This document shows, in pieces, positions 11,114-22,480 of a stretch of DNA of 64,000 nucleotides; position 1 is the first letter of the stretch; each line of letters starts with the position of its first letter. The position numbers were made by a program, and so were the translations under genes. The notes below the pieces were generated by a model. It was given only the letters and a program-made list of their open reading frames with translations, was not told where the DNA came from and searched no databases. Where the stretch lies: contig OX485805.1 of the NCBI GenBank assembly GCA_950295325.1, positions 36,631,501 to 36,695,500 on the forward strand, given 5' to 3'. This DNA comes from Polytrichum commune. Lineage: Eukaryota > Streptophyta > Polytrichopsida > Polytrichales > Polytrichaceae.

Positions 11114-12421
11114 TCAAGGAATAAACTCATCCTCACTCTCCGAAGCACTTTGATCTATGTATCTAAGTACTCTTGGATCGTATCTCTCACGTGGACTAGA
11201 AGAGGCACTAGAGCTATGGGAGGAGTATTTGGCATAAGCTACTGCCATATCCTCGGCATAAGAAGGAAGTCGCATGGTAGGACTAGTCGGCGAGCCGAAG
11301 TATTGATCCATCAGACTGCACCAACAGAGGAGAAATTACGATTGTTAGAATACTTCCAATCAAATGCAACATACTCAACATTAAGTTTAAGATGACAACA
11401 AACTTACTCACATAGATTAACTGCACCCTGTTGAGGGAGGGCATCGTCGTCGTCCTCGCCAAGGTCTACAACGTGAGTTGGATCGACCCCTAGAGACTCC
11501 GAGGCTGCGACCTGTATTGGGTGCAAAATTTCTTCGTACAATTCCTTGTCTCCCTCAAGTGCCACTATTGCCCTGTTAGTAGATTGTGCTGCAAGAACCG
11601 AGGCACCTACAAAGAGCAAAACAAATGAATTAGTAGAAGGTGATTGAATTGCCTAAGTCTAGAGGCATGGGAATGTTACACAAATTACTCATACCAGTTC
11701 CAGCAGTGAGGTCACATATAATCCCGCCTGGAGGGCTAAGGCCACTGATTAGAAGCTGGAGCAGGGACACTGCCTTCTCTTTAGGGCCCCTCCAGAATGT
11801 GTCACCGTCGTTGCGCTTGAGTGCAGTATCAGAGGTGACAATGTTGAAAAGAACGTCATCATTTGCAAGGTCAACATCTTCAAATTTGTCACTGGAAGAA
11901 ATAACAAACTCCTTGGGTGGCCTAAGCAAAGGTGTGGAGAAAGATCGAACCAACACGATTGCTTTGAATTTCAGAGTCTGGACATCAAACATAGGCCTCG
12001 AATTGTTAGCAATGTGATTGAAAGTATGAATGACTTCGAACTTGAAGAGTGGGAAATGGCTACAATTACTCACCCGCTTAGAGTTATGCATAGGGTGAGT
12101 GAGGTGTAGAGAATTAACGATGGTCCATTCCTCCTTGACCTCCAAGTTGTTGTTGTAGAGAAAGCTCAAGACCTCCTTCTTGATTTGCACACTGTCAGGA
12201 TAAAATAAGAGGAGTGCGCCATCGTCGTGAAGATAGCCCTGACAAAAACCAATGGTGAACTTGATAAAGTTCGGAACCTGCTTATTCCAATTTGGAACTT
12301 GCCCCGGGAATTCAGAAACTCCTGGGACATGCAAACCATCAGGATACTCTGCAATGACGAGGTCCACCGCAGCCTTATGCAACACCTTGCCGGAGAAGAA
12401 GAATTCCCTGGATGCTCCAAC
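11114..12421 (-). pseudogene. N6/N4 DNA-methylase-like protein, 5-prime truncated, degenerate catalytic motif
   Basis: Exon 12421-11695 opens VGASREFFFSGKVLHKAAVD directly after an AG acceptor and is spliced to 11606-11412. Across the junction the frame reads GGIICDLTAGTG then ASVLAAQSTNRAIVALEGD. This is the motif I (SAM-binding FxGxG-type) signature of N6_N4 methylases, which normally reads DPFAGSG followed by E/D-x-D. Some 170 residues earlier, DLVIAEYPDGL lies where the catalytic DPPY of motif IV belongs, so the catalytic tetrapeptide reads EYPD and activity is doubtful. The IV-before-I order is that of beta-class enzymes. Strict splicing to the next exon (11315-11114, acidic tail SESEDEFIP) runs into TGA at once, so the true 3-prime end is unclear. 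Upstream exons are missing or lie beyond the satellite that starts at the splice site. Confidence 0.6.
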
Positions 12422-12429
12422 CTAAAAAG

Positions 12430-13009
12430 AAAAAACCCGTGAACGGCATATCTCGAGAGGGTGCCGTTAACGAAAAATTTGATTTTCATTACCATATCAA
12501 GCATCCTAATATGACCATTAACCAAGAATTAAATGAACGTAGCGGGTCCACCTATATGACCAACCTGAAATTTCTAACCATATTCGGTCATCCTAAACCT
12601 ATTAGTGCATATCCAGGCCATATATGAGCACCAAAAAAATAAAAATAAAAGTCCCCCGAGGGGGGTGCCGTAAACGGCAACTCTCGGGGGCACCACATAT
12701 TAACCTCAAAATCTTATATTTATGAGTGTATTATGCATCCTAATATGACCATTAACCAAGCTTTAAATGACCGTAACGGGTCCGAATATATGACCAACCT
12801 GAAATTTCTAGCCATATTGACTTACCCTCAACCTTAGAGTGCATAAACATGCCATATTCAAGCACCAAAAAAATAAAAATAAAAACCCCCGAGGGGGGTG
12901 CCGTTAACGGCACCTCTTGGGGGCATCACATTTTATCCTCACAATCTGATATTTATGAGTATATTATGCATCCTTATATGACCTTCAACCAAGACCAACA
13001 TCAACTTAA
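12430..13009 (+). repeat. 234-bp satellite, left part of array 1
   Basis: Repeat units are marked by the 16-bp palindrome GTGCCGTTAACGGCAC or a variant (about 12,462, 12,665, 12,897) in a CCCCCGAGGGG...CTCGGGGGC frame, then ACCTCAAAATCTGATATTT, TATGACCTTCAACCAAGACC and CAAGCACCAAAAAAATAAAA. The first unit is diverged and abuts the acceptor site of the methylase-like exon. The array continues at 13,836 after the piggyBac-like insertion. Confidence 0.9.
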
Positions 13010-13835
13010 CCCCTAAGTGCCCGAGCAACCATATATGGTTGATCAAAAATTTCGGCTCGTTTGTGTGTGGGCAGGTAAAATTCCTTTGACCGCGTAAATT
13101 TTTTTGGCGGGCAGTATGGAAGGGCAACTTTTGGATTGAGGCATTTTTGACCAAAAAGAGTAAATATTCGATTTTAGAGAGGGTCGGAAAGGCATATGTG
13201 TCCGTGATGTAGGGAATGGGTGGAGAAAGTGCTTTACTACTTCCTCAATGTTTCAGCTAATTGGACTATTGTACTTGTTTTTGACATCCAAAGAGTTCTC
13301 ATTATTCATTTCTTTTGAAAAGTGTCGTAGTGGAAAGAGTAAAAAAATTCCGTATTTTTGACCGTTGAATATTAGTATTCACAATTACCAATGTGAAATA
13401 ATTTGCAATATCAAATCGTCAAGTGTTAAAATAAAGAAAATGCATTTCAAGAATTGCAAGGAGGATTGCGAAATGATTGGGATAGCTCTATATGCATACA
13501 TAGGGTCTTTGGAATCACATTTTTGTATTCTTTCACATGTTGGAGTTGTTCATGTCACCTCAAACTCCTAAAAACACTTATGAGCAAATCATACCAACAT
13601 TGTGGGGAGGGGCGGCATACAAAAAAAAGAATGTATACATTTCTCCTGTTTGTATCTCACAACTCTTATGCAATCTCGGTCTCAAAATTGGTATGCATAC
13701 TAATAAACAAGTTCTTTAAACATCTATACGGTTAGATTTTGGATAAAAGACAAATTCCTCCATTGGGGATTGTATTAAAGCCATGCACATATTTTTTAGG
13801 AAAAGTGCATTCCGAAAGGCTTGGGCACTTAGGGG
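13010..13835. mobile_element. piggyBac-like non-autonomous element (TTAA duplication)
   Basis: An 826-bp insertion in the satellite. The left end is CCCCTAAGTGCCCGAGC and the right end, reverse-complemented, is CCCCTAAGTGCCCAAGC: 16 of 17 bases match. It is flanked on both sides by TTAA (13006-13009 and 13836-13839), and removing it with one TTAA restores the satellite unit (CAACTTAAGGGGGTCC). CCC-starting termini with TTAA targets are typical of the piggyBac superfamily. No transposase is encoded; the small open frames inside have no protein-like pattern. Confidence 0.8.
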
Positions 13836-14500
13836 TTAAGGGGGTCCGAATATATGACCAACGAGCAATTTCTAGCCATATTGACTTACTCTCAACCTTA
13901 GAGTGCATAAACAGGCCATTTTCAAGCACCAAAAAAATTAAAAAAAAGACCCCCGAGGGGGGTGCCGTTAACGGCACCTCTCGGGGGCACCACATTATAA
14001 CCTCAAAATCTGATATTTATGAGTATATTATGCATCCTTATATGACCTTCAACCAAGACCAAAATCAACTTAAGGGGGTTCGAATATATGACAAACCAGC
14101 AATTTCTAGCCATATTGACTTACCCTCAACCTTAGAGTGCATAAACATGCCATATTCAAGCACCAAAAAAATAAAAATAAAAACCCCCGAGGGGGGTGCC
14201 GTTAACGGCACCTCTTGGGGGCATCACATTTTATCCTCACAATCTGATATTTATGAGTATATTATGCATCCTTATATGACCTTCAACCAAGACCAACATC
14301 AACTTAAGGGGGTCCGAATATATGACCAACGAGCAATTTCTAGCCATATTGACTTACTCTCAACCTTAGAGTGCATAAACAGGCCATTTTCAAGCACCAA
14401 AAAAATTAAAAAAAAGACCCCCGAGGGGGGTGCCGTTAACGGCACCTCTCGGGGGCACCACATTATAACCTTAAAATGAGATTTTCATTTGCATATTAAA
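13836..14500 (+). repeat. 234-bp satellite, right part of array 1
   Basis: Palindrome cores lie at about 13,962, 14,196 and 14,430 (234-base steps). Units here are very similar to each other. Long open frames that read through the repeat (for example 13,739-14,479) are repeat-derived: their sequence repeats every 78 residues. Confidence 0.9.
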
Positions 14501-14510
14501 CATCCTAAGC

Positions 14511-14920
14511 CACGGGGAGGTCACTTCATTGTCAAGTTGACACCACGTGCGGACAAAGTTTGCTACCCCTATATTACATGCCATATATAATTTTAAAATT
14601 TATGATATTTTTTCTACATATACATAACCATTGATAGTATCTTTTGTATACTTTTTTGAAATTTGTAGTCATCTTTATTTTTTTTAGTAAATTTTTTCGT
14701 TCAATTCTGTGTCATTCTAGTTAGAATTGGTATGTTTTATGAAAAAAACAAATCATCAAATTTAGTTACCAATTTTGACTATGTCATAGGTACTGTGTAT
14801 ATCTACTCATGAAAAAAATTTGATAAAATTTTGATCCATTCTGGTGGTGCAACTTACCAAAAGAAGATTTTTTTTGGCCGCACGTGGTGTTCAACTTGAC
14901 AATGGAGTGATCTACCCGTG
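14511..14920. mobile_element. 410-bp hAT-like foldback MITE
   Basis: Terminal inverted repeats of about 45 bp: the left starts CACGGGGAGGTCACTTCATT and the right, reverse-complemented, starts CACGGGTAGATCACTCCATT. Both continue into TGTCAAGTTG and CACCACGTGCGG. It is flanked by an exact 8-bp duplication TCCTAAGC (14503-14510, 14921-14928). The 8-bp duplication is typical of hAT elements. The AT-rich centre has no coding capacity. Confidence 0.85.
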
Positions 14921-14928
14921 TCCTAAGC

Positions 14929-15466
14929 AGACCATAACACTATATTCGTTAAATTGAGACTTTCTATAGTCTCAAATTAATATATGGATCAAACAACATT
15001 CCGTGTTCCGAAACTATATTGCGAACAATCTCAAATATATTATATGTTCTAATATCCCAAATCTATTATGTGTGGACATAAGCACATATGGTAGAGCACT
15101 CAACACCAACTTCATCAACAAAAACACTTTGGGTAGAGCACTCCAAACTAGTTTCACCCAAGAAACATATAAAATGATTTCTATTATTAGCATGGTCAAT
15201 AAAATATAGACATTGCAATATACAAAGTGCATGCAATAAATGCATATTTCTTCAATGGAAAATTTAGTCCCAAACTTAATAAAAAAATGAACTTCACAAT
15301 TGTATTGAAATATAGTAAATGGATATTCATCCAACCCCAAACAATATAGCATTCGCAAGTTCTACCCAAACTTTGCCCCAAGTTTGAGGAGCACACATAT
15401 GAGTAATATATATTCGTCGAATTACTGTTTACACTATAATCATGCTAACACAATCCTACCAACTTC
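14929..15466. other. AT-rich spacer
   Basis: No gene was seen. It contains a short duplicated phrase (GGTAGAGCACTC at about 15,092 and 15,133). It probably holds the 3-prime UTR and terminator of the minus-strand gene ending at 15,467; no specific poly(A) signal could be fixed. Confidence 0.35.
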
Positions 15467-18400
15467 TCATTCAACGTGGGTTGCTTCTTCTACGATCCGA
15501 GCAAGGTTGTCTTTTGCAAAAGTTATGTACTTTTGAGGGATGGACACTGATCTACTATGATTTTTCCGTGGTTTCCATGCTATGAATATGGAATCTGTAT
15601 CTACCCAAGATGGACCGTGCTCGGAATCCACCTTCCACCGAAAGTGTTGGTTTGTATCCCAGCCTGTATAATGCCGAACAACATCTTCATTCCGTGCTGT
15701 CGGTCGGTAGTACTCTACTTGTATTTGTCGAAAATGAGGGCTGGAAGTTACAAAATTTGGATTGGACAAAGCTCTTGCCACCCACACTGGCTTTGCATAT
15801 GTCTCATCTCCAGGACGCAAAATGAGCATATAACCTTCATGACAATCCACTGCAATGCGGAAAGATGGTGGCGGACGACTACTAGCAGGCCCCACGTAAT
15901 GGTCGTCCACATCAAACTCCTCTCGAACCTCTCCATTTCCCAAAAGACTAGCCTCCGAAGCTTGTACATTGACACGTGTTTGTGGCCAAAACCCATGCCT
16001 TAAAGTAAGGGGTGTATCTTGATGAAGGTTTGCCAAAGCGCCACGAACACGTGTCCAATATTGTATCCAATTTCCGTAACGAAGCCAACACGATCCACCA
16101 ACATCCGCTACCCTCAAACTCTCCCAATATTGTATGAAGCCTGATATGCCTTTACAAATGTCCTCCAAATTCTTCATGGGTATTGGTTTGCAAGGCTTAG
16201 GCTCTCCGTCAGGCAACATCGTCCTTCCCTCCCCATCAACACGCCATACAAGGAGACCCTCTGGCGGGCTCCAGTCTTGTGACGTGCACAACAACTTGTA
16301 TTGCATGGCGGGGACACCATCGTCACGCACGTAGAACCGAAATTGTTGTGCCTTCGTATGTCCGATCAATCGGTGAGCTCCGCTTCGAATATACGGTTCT
16401 ATAAATGCCTTGAAGTCGGGAACCTCCTCGATCATATGGGGGATGACGGGAATGTTCTCCAAATCCATGTACGACTTCATCAACAATGGGATTGTTGGAA
16501 AATCCTCCTCGCGCAACTTCATGCTCCACCGCCCAAAAGATGCATCGATATCGTCGTGCGTGTGGCCTACCAATAGAAAGGACACAAAAACCTCCTTGAA
16601 AATGCCTTTCGCAACCAACAACGACCAATATGCAAAAACATATCTACTTTTATTGTCCTTCGCACAATTGTCCAATTGGACACGCAGAGTTGGGGGCAAA
16701 TTCTTGGCAATCACATCTTCACTTGGTGGCTCCGGCAAGGAGTGCACGCATACATCTCTTCCATCCAAGACCGCTTCATATAGAGGTGTTGATCCCGAGT
16801 TTTCAAATAACAATCTTGATGAATAGGACGGCGGTTTCTCTAAATCACGTAAAAGCTTTGCAAATGACCCTATCGTGTGGTTTGAATCCGCCGGATACAA
16901 ATCAAGAGCATAATGAGCATACTTGACATCACCGTGTCCATGTGCAATCATCCCTGCAAAGCCAACCCAATGGTTTAATATTCAACTATAACACCAAAAA
17001 ATTCACATGGTGTACATCTATGGCCCCAAGTACAAACCTAAAGCACAAATTTGTGTTTAGGTAATGCAATGCAATTGTTATCGAAATCACCTGTAACCGA
17101 TACAGGAAGCTTAAAAAGGCCGTCCGTGGCTTTGATTCGATTTGCAAAACATGGTGAGGCTGTTTTGGCATGGTCCATTTTGTCATGGATGATTGTAAGG
17201 ACCTCCAAAGGCCTAGAGATGGACAAAGCTCTATTTGTGTAGTAATCATTACGGTGTGCCTCTTGCATGTTCACATGCTTGAAATAGTTCATTTGATGTG
17301 CGGCATAGGACTCTGTCCCCATCGTGTGTGCATCTCGAAGGCGTTTCAACTTCTCGCATTTAGAACAACGGGCAAATTTGTCGCCTCGTCTTTTTGTGAT
17401 GTATTCGCTAAAGTGAGATTTTTTGATTGCACTCAGTTTCGACAACGAAATAGGGTCCAACCCAGCCTTCTCGCCAACTGCGTTTACGTCCAACAATATG
17501 TCTTTCCATTTCGTGCCTGTAGGAAGAACCTTCTCCACAACATTTTCACCGGTTGCGAGTGTGCGTGTTTTGTGCGGCATTGCATCGGCAAGGGGGACAA
17601 TGATGGTTGCCAGAGTGGCGGTTGCTTGTCTCGTTGCTTCCCTTGGTTTCTTTAAGCCCGTATTCCCATGGCGACGGGACCGGCGGCCTTCCTTGGCATA
17701 CGCGGTTTGTCTATAAAATTCCGCTTTCGACACACCGTGAATGATGTACCATGCCGTACAACACACGTCTATGCTCTGAAGGGTGATGACCTTGCGACCC
17801 GCTCCGTTCACATGTATCGCCCTATGGACATCAAGCTTTTTGGTGGATCTTAGACGGAAATCTCCAAGCCACATTTCCTCGCGGATGGCCTTCAATTTAT
17901 CCCTTGGGAACAATTGGCAACAACGATGTACACAACAATCCTTCGTAGCAACTTCTCTAATAGACTCCTCACAGAGCAACCTTTGACGTTTACACTCATT
18001 TGCAGACGGAGTAGGACGTGCCAATGTATCGTACTTCCGTAGGCCTTTGCGTGGCCGAATGTTTGCTTGGAGCTCTTGTTGGATTTGGATGTGTCGTCGC
18101 TCATGCTCATGCAAATTAACCCCATCAATTGTCACATTCCTCAACGGCCACCTTCGCAACGAGAACCTATGAGTTGGATTAACTTCGGAATGTACGAGTG
18201 ATTCCAATATAACAACTCCAATGTCCTCGGTGCCAAGGGGGTTTTCATCAATGCAATCTTGTGGATGTGTGTTACAACAAATACCCTCCGCCACAGCAAC
18301 TCCACTGTCATTAACAAGTACCACATCCAAATTCACCCATGAAGCTCGTAAAAGCCCAGCACATTCCACAGTGGGGCAAGAAGGGGCAGATGGCGAAGGA

Positions 18401-18555
18401 CTCCCCAAATGACCTTCATCTGCACTGTCACCAAAACTATCCTCCCCGACAATGTCTAGGTCATCCCCAGACGAGGAATGGGAGTTGCCCATGTCTTCAG
18501 AGAAGGCATCCCCTCTTCCACCAACTCCCTCCATTTCGCCTACACACATGCACAT
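15467..18555 (-). CDS. DUF7869-like protein, two exons, apparently intact (983 aa)
   Basis: Exon 1 (18555-17091) and exon 2 (16953-15467) join across a 137-bp GT-AG intron as SVTG-MIAHGHGDVKY, giving 983 residues. The N-terminus is acidic and low complexity. Next comes a Cys/His-rich segment (DCCVHRCCQLFP, then QSIDVCCTAWYIIHGVSK), a later FARCSKCEKLKRLRDAH, then YTNRALSISRPLEVLTIIHD and DKMDHAKTASP. The second exon has VQLDNCAKDNKSRYVFAYW and SFLLVGHTHDDIDASFGRW. These acidic and histidine motifs in this order match the DUF7869-type family that is expanded in lower plants and resembles a captured transposase (RNase H-like) core. The C-terminal 200 residues look like a chromatin-reader-like tail but are not assigned. 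Alternative starts are MEGVGG a few codons in. Possible role: domesticated or active transposase. No lesion seen. Confidence 0.7.
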
Positions 18556-18724
18556 GAAACCTCAACAAACATGCATACCATGTAAAGGTTCAAAAGAATC
18601 AAATATCGAAAAATGCAAGACATCATGATAAATGGGGACACCGAGGATAAAGACATTTGCAACACAACTACAATGTGAACTCCCAATACTTTGCGCAAGT
18701 TCCAAAAAACATTTTGGGAGGGGG

Positions 18725-19530
18725 TTTGGGTCGACCGATCCAAACCTTCTCATGGTCAACCTCCAGCCGGCAAATTGGGGTTGGGGTTTGGGTCGGTCGA
18801 CCCAAACATTGTATGTCAAGGGGTCGAGGGGTTTTGGTCAAGCCTGCCCACACTGGTCGAGGGGTTTGGGTCTACCGACCCAAACCTGATCACGGTCAGG
18901 CTGAACCCGCCCACACTAGTGGAGGGGTTTGGGTCGACTGACCCAAACCTGGTAAGGATCAGGTTGAAACCCTCCCACACTAGTGGAGGGGTTTGGGTCG
19001 ACCGACCCAAACCTGGTAAGGGTCAGGTTGAAACCCTCCCACACTAGTGGAGGGGTTTCGGTCGACCGACCCAAACCTGGTAAGGGTCAGGCTGAAACCC
19101 GCCCACACTAGTGGAGGGGTTTCGGTCGACCGACCCAAACCTGGTAAGGGTCAGGCTGAGACCCGCCCACACTAGTGGAGGGGTTTCGGTCGACCGACCC
19201 AAACCTGGTTTAGGGTTTAGGGTTAAACCCACCCACACTAGTGGATGGGTTTCGGTCGACCGACCCAAACCTGGTTTAGGGTTTAGGGTTAAACCCACCC
19301 ACACTAGTGGAGGGGTTTTGGTCGACCGACCCAAACCTGGTAAGGATCAGGTTGAAACCCTCCCACACTAGTGGAGGGGTTTGGGTCGACCGACCCAAAC
19401 CTGGTAAGGGTCAGGTTGAAACCCTCCCACACGAGTGGAGGGGTTTCGGTCGACAGACCCAAACCTGTGTAAGGGTCAGGCTGAAACCCACCCACACTAG
19501 CGGAGGGGTTTGGGTCGACCGACCCAAACC
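18725..19530 (+). repeat. 64-bp tandem array of the TTTGGGTCG palindrome (array A)
   Basis: Thirteen units with the palindromic core TTTGGGTCGACCGACCCAAA at about 18725, 18787, 18865, 18928, 18992, 19056, 19120, 19184, 19250, 19317, 19380, 19444 and 19509. The spacing settles to 64 bases. Spacers share CTGGTAAGGGTCAGGTTGAA and CCCACACTAGTGGAGGGG, the latter with an ACTAGT palindrome. Two units (19,200-19,300) replace part of the spacer with telomere-like GGTTTAGGGTTTAGGG and are 66-67 bases long. The left end lies about 170 bases upstream of the DUF7869-like gene start. Open frames in all directions through the array (GRSTQTP, GFGSVDPNP peptides) are repeat by-products. Confidence 0.95.
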
Positions 19531-20226
19531 TGATAAGAGTCACACTAAAACCCTCAAAATCCGGCGGATAATGCGGCGGATAATCCGAAATCCCATATGA
19601 TTTTGAGCTCATTGCAAAGTTCCCGGTGGGCTTCCATGCTGTGGATAGGTGCTCATGAACTTGCATGCTGTGGATAAGTGCTAATGAACGGCAGCATGCA
19701 CGAACCTTGAAGTATAGCTCCGACTAAGAGTTCTCTCTACGAATTCAAGAGTGGGAGAAGAGCAAAAAAGGACAGAGTTTTGGGGGGTGCGTCCCTTTAT
19801 ACTATCCACCTCCGTTTCTCCGACTTCCTCATTGGATGCCTTTCCCGCCTTGTTCACCTGCAGAGGTTTTTTCAAACCTCCTGACATAATTCCCCGTTTT
19901 CTGTTTATAGTAGAAAATGCGCATCTATCAATGCCCCTCTCATACCCCAGCCGTCATATGACTTAGTCTATGATATTTAATCTATTTTTTTTTGTCTTGT
20001 GTGGATATGACATACGCCGTTGGGAGGAAGGGTGGCGGCCACATTAATTTTTCAAGTATCATCAAGGTATATTTTAACCAATATGTAGACCCAAACACAA
20101 CTCCATTCAATGCTTTCAAGTGTAAACCTATTTAGGTGGGGTTTGGGCCATTTGGAGGCTGCAATTATGAGAGAGTTTCCAAGGCTTGAGGCCATTGTCA
20201 TGATGAATAGAATTATTTATTTGTCT

Positions 20227-20246
20227 CCCCTAAACCCTAAACCCTA
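20227..20246. repeat. Interstitial telomeric repeat
   Basis: CCCTAAACCCTAAACCCTAG, the plant-type telomere motif on the C-rich strand. Confidence 0.85.
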
Positions 20247-20943
20247 GAACCTTGCTCTATTATCTCACATGCAAGAGTGGCAATGACGAACGTATGTGGA
20301 CGTTGTTAAGGGGATACTAACTACCAATGTCCCTTTTTAGTTCAATCTTTTAATGTTACTTGAATCCATCCTCAAGTTCACTTCAAGTTTACTAATGTGT
20401 GAGAGCAAAACATCAAAAATTGGACCCTAAACCCTTATAACATCCACAACATGAAATACGCATTGACTAAATACAAAACCAATTAGGATATCATGTTTAA
20501 ACGTCCCATATAACATATTAACATGATCAAGATTGTATTTACTATGACCTTCCGATTAGACTCTTCTTCATATTATGCAAACAATATCTGTTATATCTTC
20601 CTCCATTATCTAATACACGTGGAGAGAACAATGAATAACAACATGATGTTGTGCTTCTCCGATTTACTTTTACATCACATTCCATATATTAAATACATCA
20701 TGAACGATGGTTTATTAGCGACTAATATGTGATTCCCTAAAGTGAGCGAAACATCCAAAGTTGGACCCCTAGCCCCTATTAACATCCACAATATTTCATG
20801 TTATTTGAATAAACACAAGACCAATCAATATATCGCGTTTAAACGTCTCAAATAAACACAATATCGTCTTCACTATAACCTTCCTATAAGACTCTTCTCA
20901 CGAGTAAGACAATGTTATACATTGACATAGATTAATATGTTAT

Positions 20944-20996
20944 AACCCTATCCCCTAAACCCTATCCCCTATCCCCTAAACCCTAAACCCTAAACA
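20944..20996. repeat. Interstitial telomeric repeat, degenerate
   Basis: A run mixing CCCTAAA and CCCTATC/CCCCTATC variants over about 50 bases. Confidence 0.85.
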
Positions 20997-21702
20997 CCAA
21001 AATTTAGTAGTGGTTCACTGATGCCCCCATATACAAACAACATCTATTTTAAACGTTCTTATTAAGTGTATCAAACACTAACTATCATATTGAGTGTAAT
21101 TATCATATTCATTGTAGTGACACTACAACACTTTCATTGACTAGATAAAACTAAATTGGATATATAGAGTTTGATACACTAAATATAAATGCATACACTA
21201 ATTACCAATATCCCTATGACAATATGTAAGGTTATATCTAAGGGGTTTTATTCTACTTGGAGTCAAACATTGTGGTATAATTCAAGCAATATATTGACAA
21301 AAGAGGTGCCAATATTATAAAACCTCATATACTAAAAGTCACTAAATATAATAGTTAATGCAATTATTTAGACCCTCGCATGAGGACTTATATCTTGAAA
21401 ACAAGGAATTGATGCCATGACAAAGTTGAATATTTTGGCCAACTTTCAATTTGCGCTAATCAAAAGAACATATGTTGTTTGTAATGTGTGCACACAACAT
21501 TGCTCCATCCTCAAGCATGCAAGTGTGACATTAACATACGTATGTGGAAGTCATTAATGGAACCATAAATCACAAATGACATTTGTGAGTTCATTCTTTC
21601 GTGAATTAGGATGTTCTGATGACAATATACATTTGTATTGAGAACTACAAGCACCAAGGCCCTGTCATTTGACGTGTGTGCCATTCATTTATGGTTTGTG
21701 GT

Positions 21703-21724
21703 GTTTAGGGTTTAGGGTTTAGGC
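21703..21724. repeat. Interstitial telomeric repeat
   Basis: About three copies of GTTTAGG on the plus strand, opposite in orientation to the two upstream blocks. Confidence 0.85.
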
Positions 21725-22480
21725 ATCATCGAACAAAAAACTGAATGTTTAAATGGCTTCATATGATATGTGAAGTCCATGGGGTTGAAGTAGATACATT
21801 TGTTATCATTTTGTTTCTCCCATGTACTTCAAATTTGAGCTTCTAAGTACATATGTTAATGTTCACTCTAATGCTACTTGTTAGGGTATCCATTGTAGTC
21901 TAGAGCTTTGTCCTCTACCAACAACCATCATAGAAATTAGAATACATAACCCAATACCCTTAACCATGTGAACGGTTACCATATTTATATTATTGCACCA
22001 TGTAATTGCCTTTGAAGATTGCAATATAATTATGAATTACTCCTCTTAGATTTTGTAACACTCTCATATGATTCCATACGACTACATTATTGAAATACCA
22101 AAACAAATAATGGCTACGATGTTATCAATTATCAATTCCAATGGGCGATCATTCAATTCAACACCATTAAAATCAGAGTTGGCGATGGTGTAAATATTGT
22201 GCAACACCTTAGTCTATGTAGCTTTTTGAATGTTTTTGAATTGCCGGTAATGAATACCGGGTTAGAATGCCGGGGCCGGGCGGCCAAGAGAGGCGCCGAC
22301 CCTCCTATGTCCCGCCCCTAGAGGCAAGGACAATGCCGAAGGCAATGTCCATAGGGTGCCATGTGTCAACACCAGAAGCCGCGCGGGCAACCACCTCCAC
22401 CAAGGAGGTTTGGACACCTGGCATGGTTTTGGCCCGCGAGGCTTCTGGGCCGTTGATGGGCCCAAGAAATCGCATGGCCA

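Larger units (their letters stand above)
19531..22480. other. AT-rich intergenic region
   Basis: No gene was supported over almost 3 kb. It contains three interstitial telomeric blocks (listed separately) and several related phrases about 300 bases apart (for example AAACATCCAAAGTTGGACCC at 20,750 resembling sequence near 20,410), which suggest an old internal duplication. From 22,260 it becomes GC-rich toward the promoter of the next gene. Confidence 0.5.

Noticed and set aside
13739-14479. 246-codon open frame as a gene
   Set aside because: The sequence repeats every 78 codons and matches the 234-bp satellite; the same peptides appear at 37-38 kb.
16986-18412. Plus-strand open frames opposite the DUF7869-like gene
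   Set aside because: Antisense shadows; they lack family motifs while the minus strand has consistent exon structure.
18632-19600. Six overlapping open frames with VDRPKPG / GFGSVDPNP peptides as genes
   Set aside because: They are open on both strands in several frames and repeat every 64 bases with the palindrome array; the peptides are translations of the repeat.
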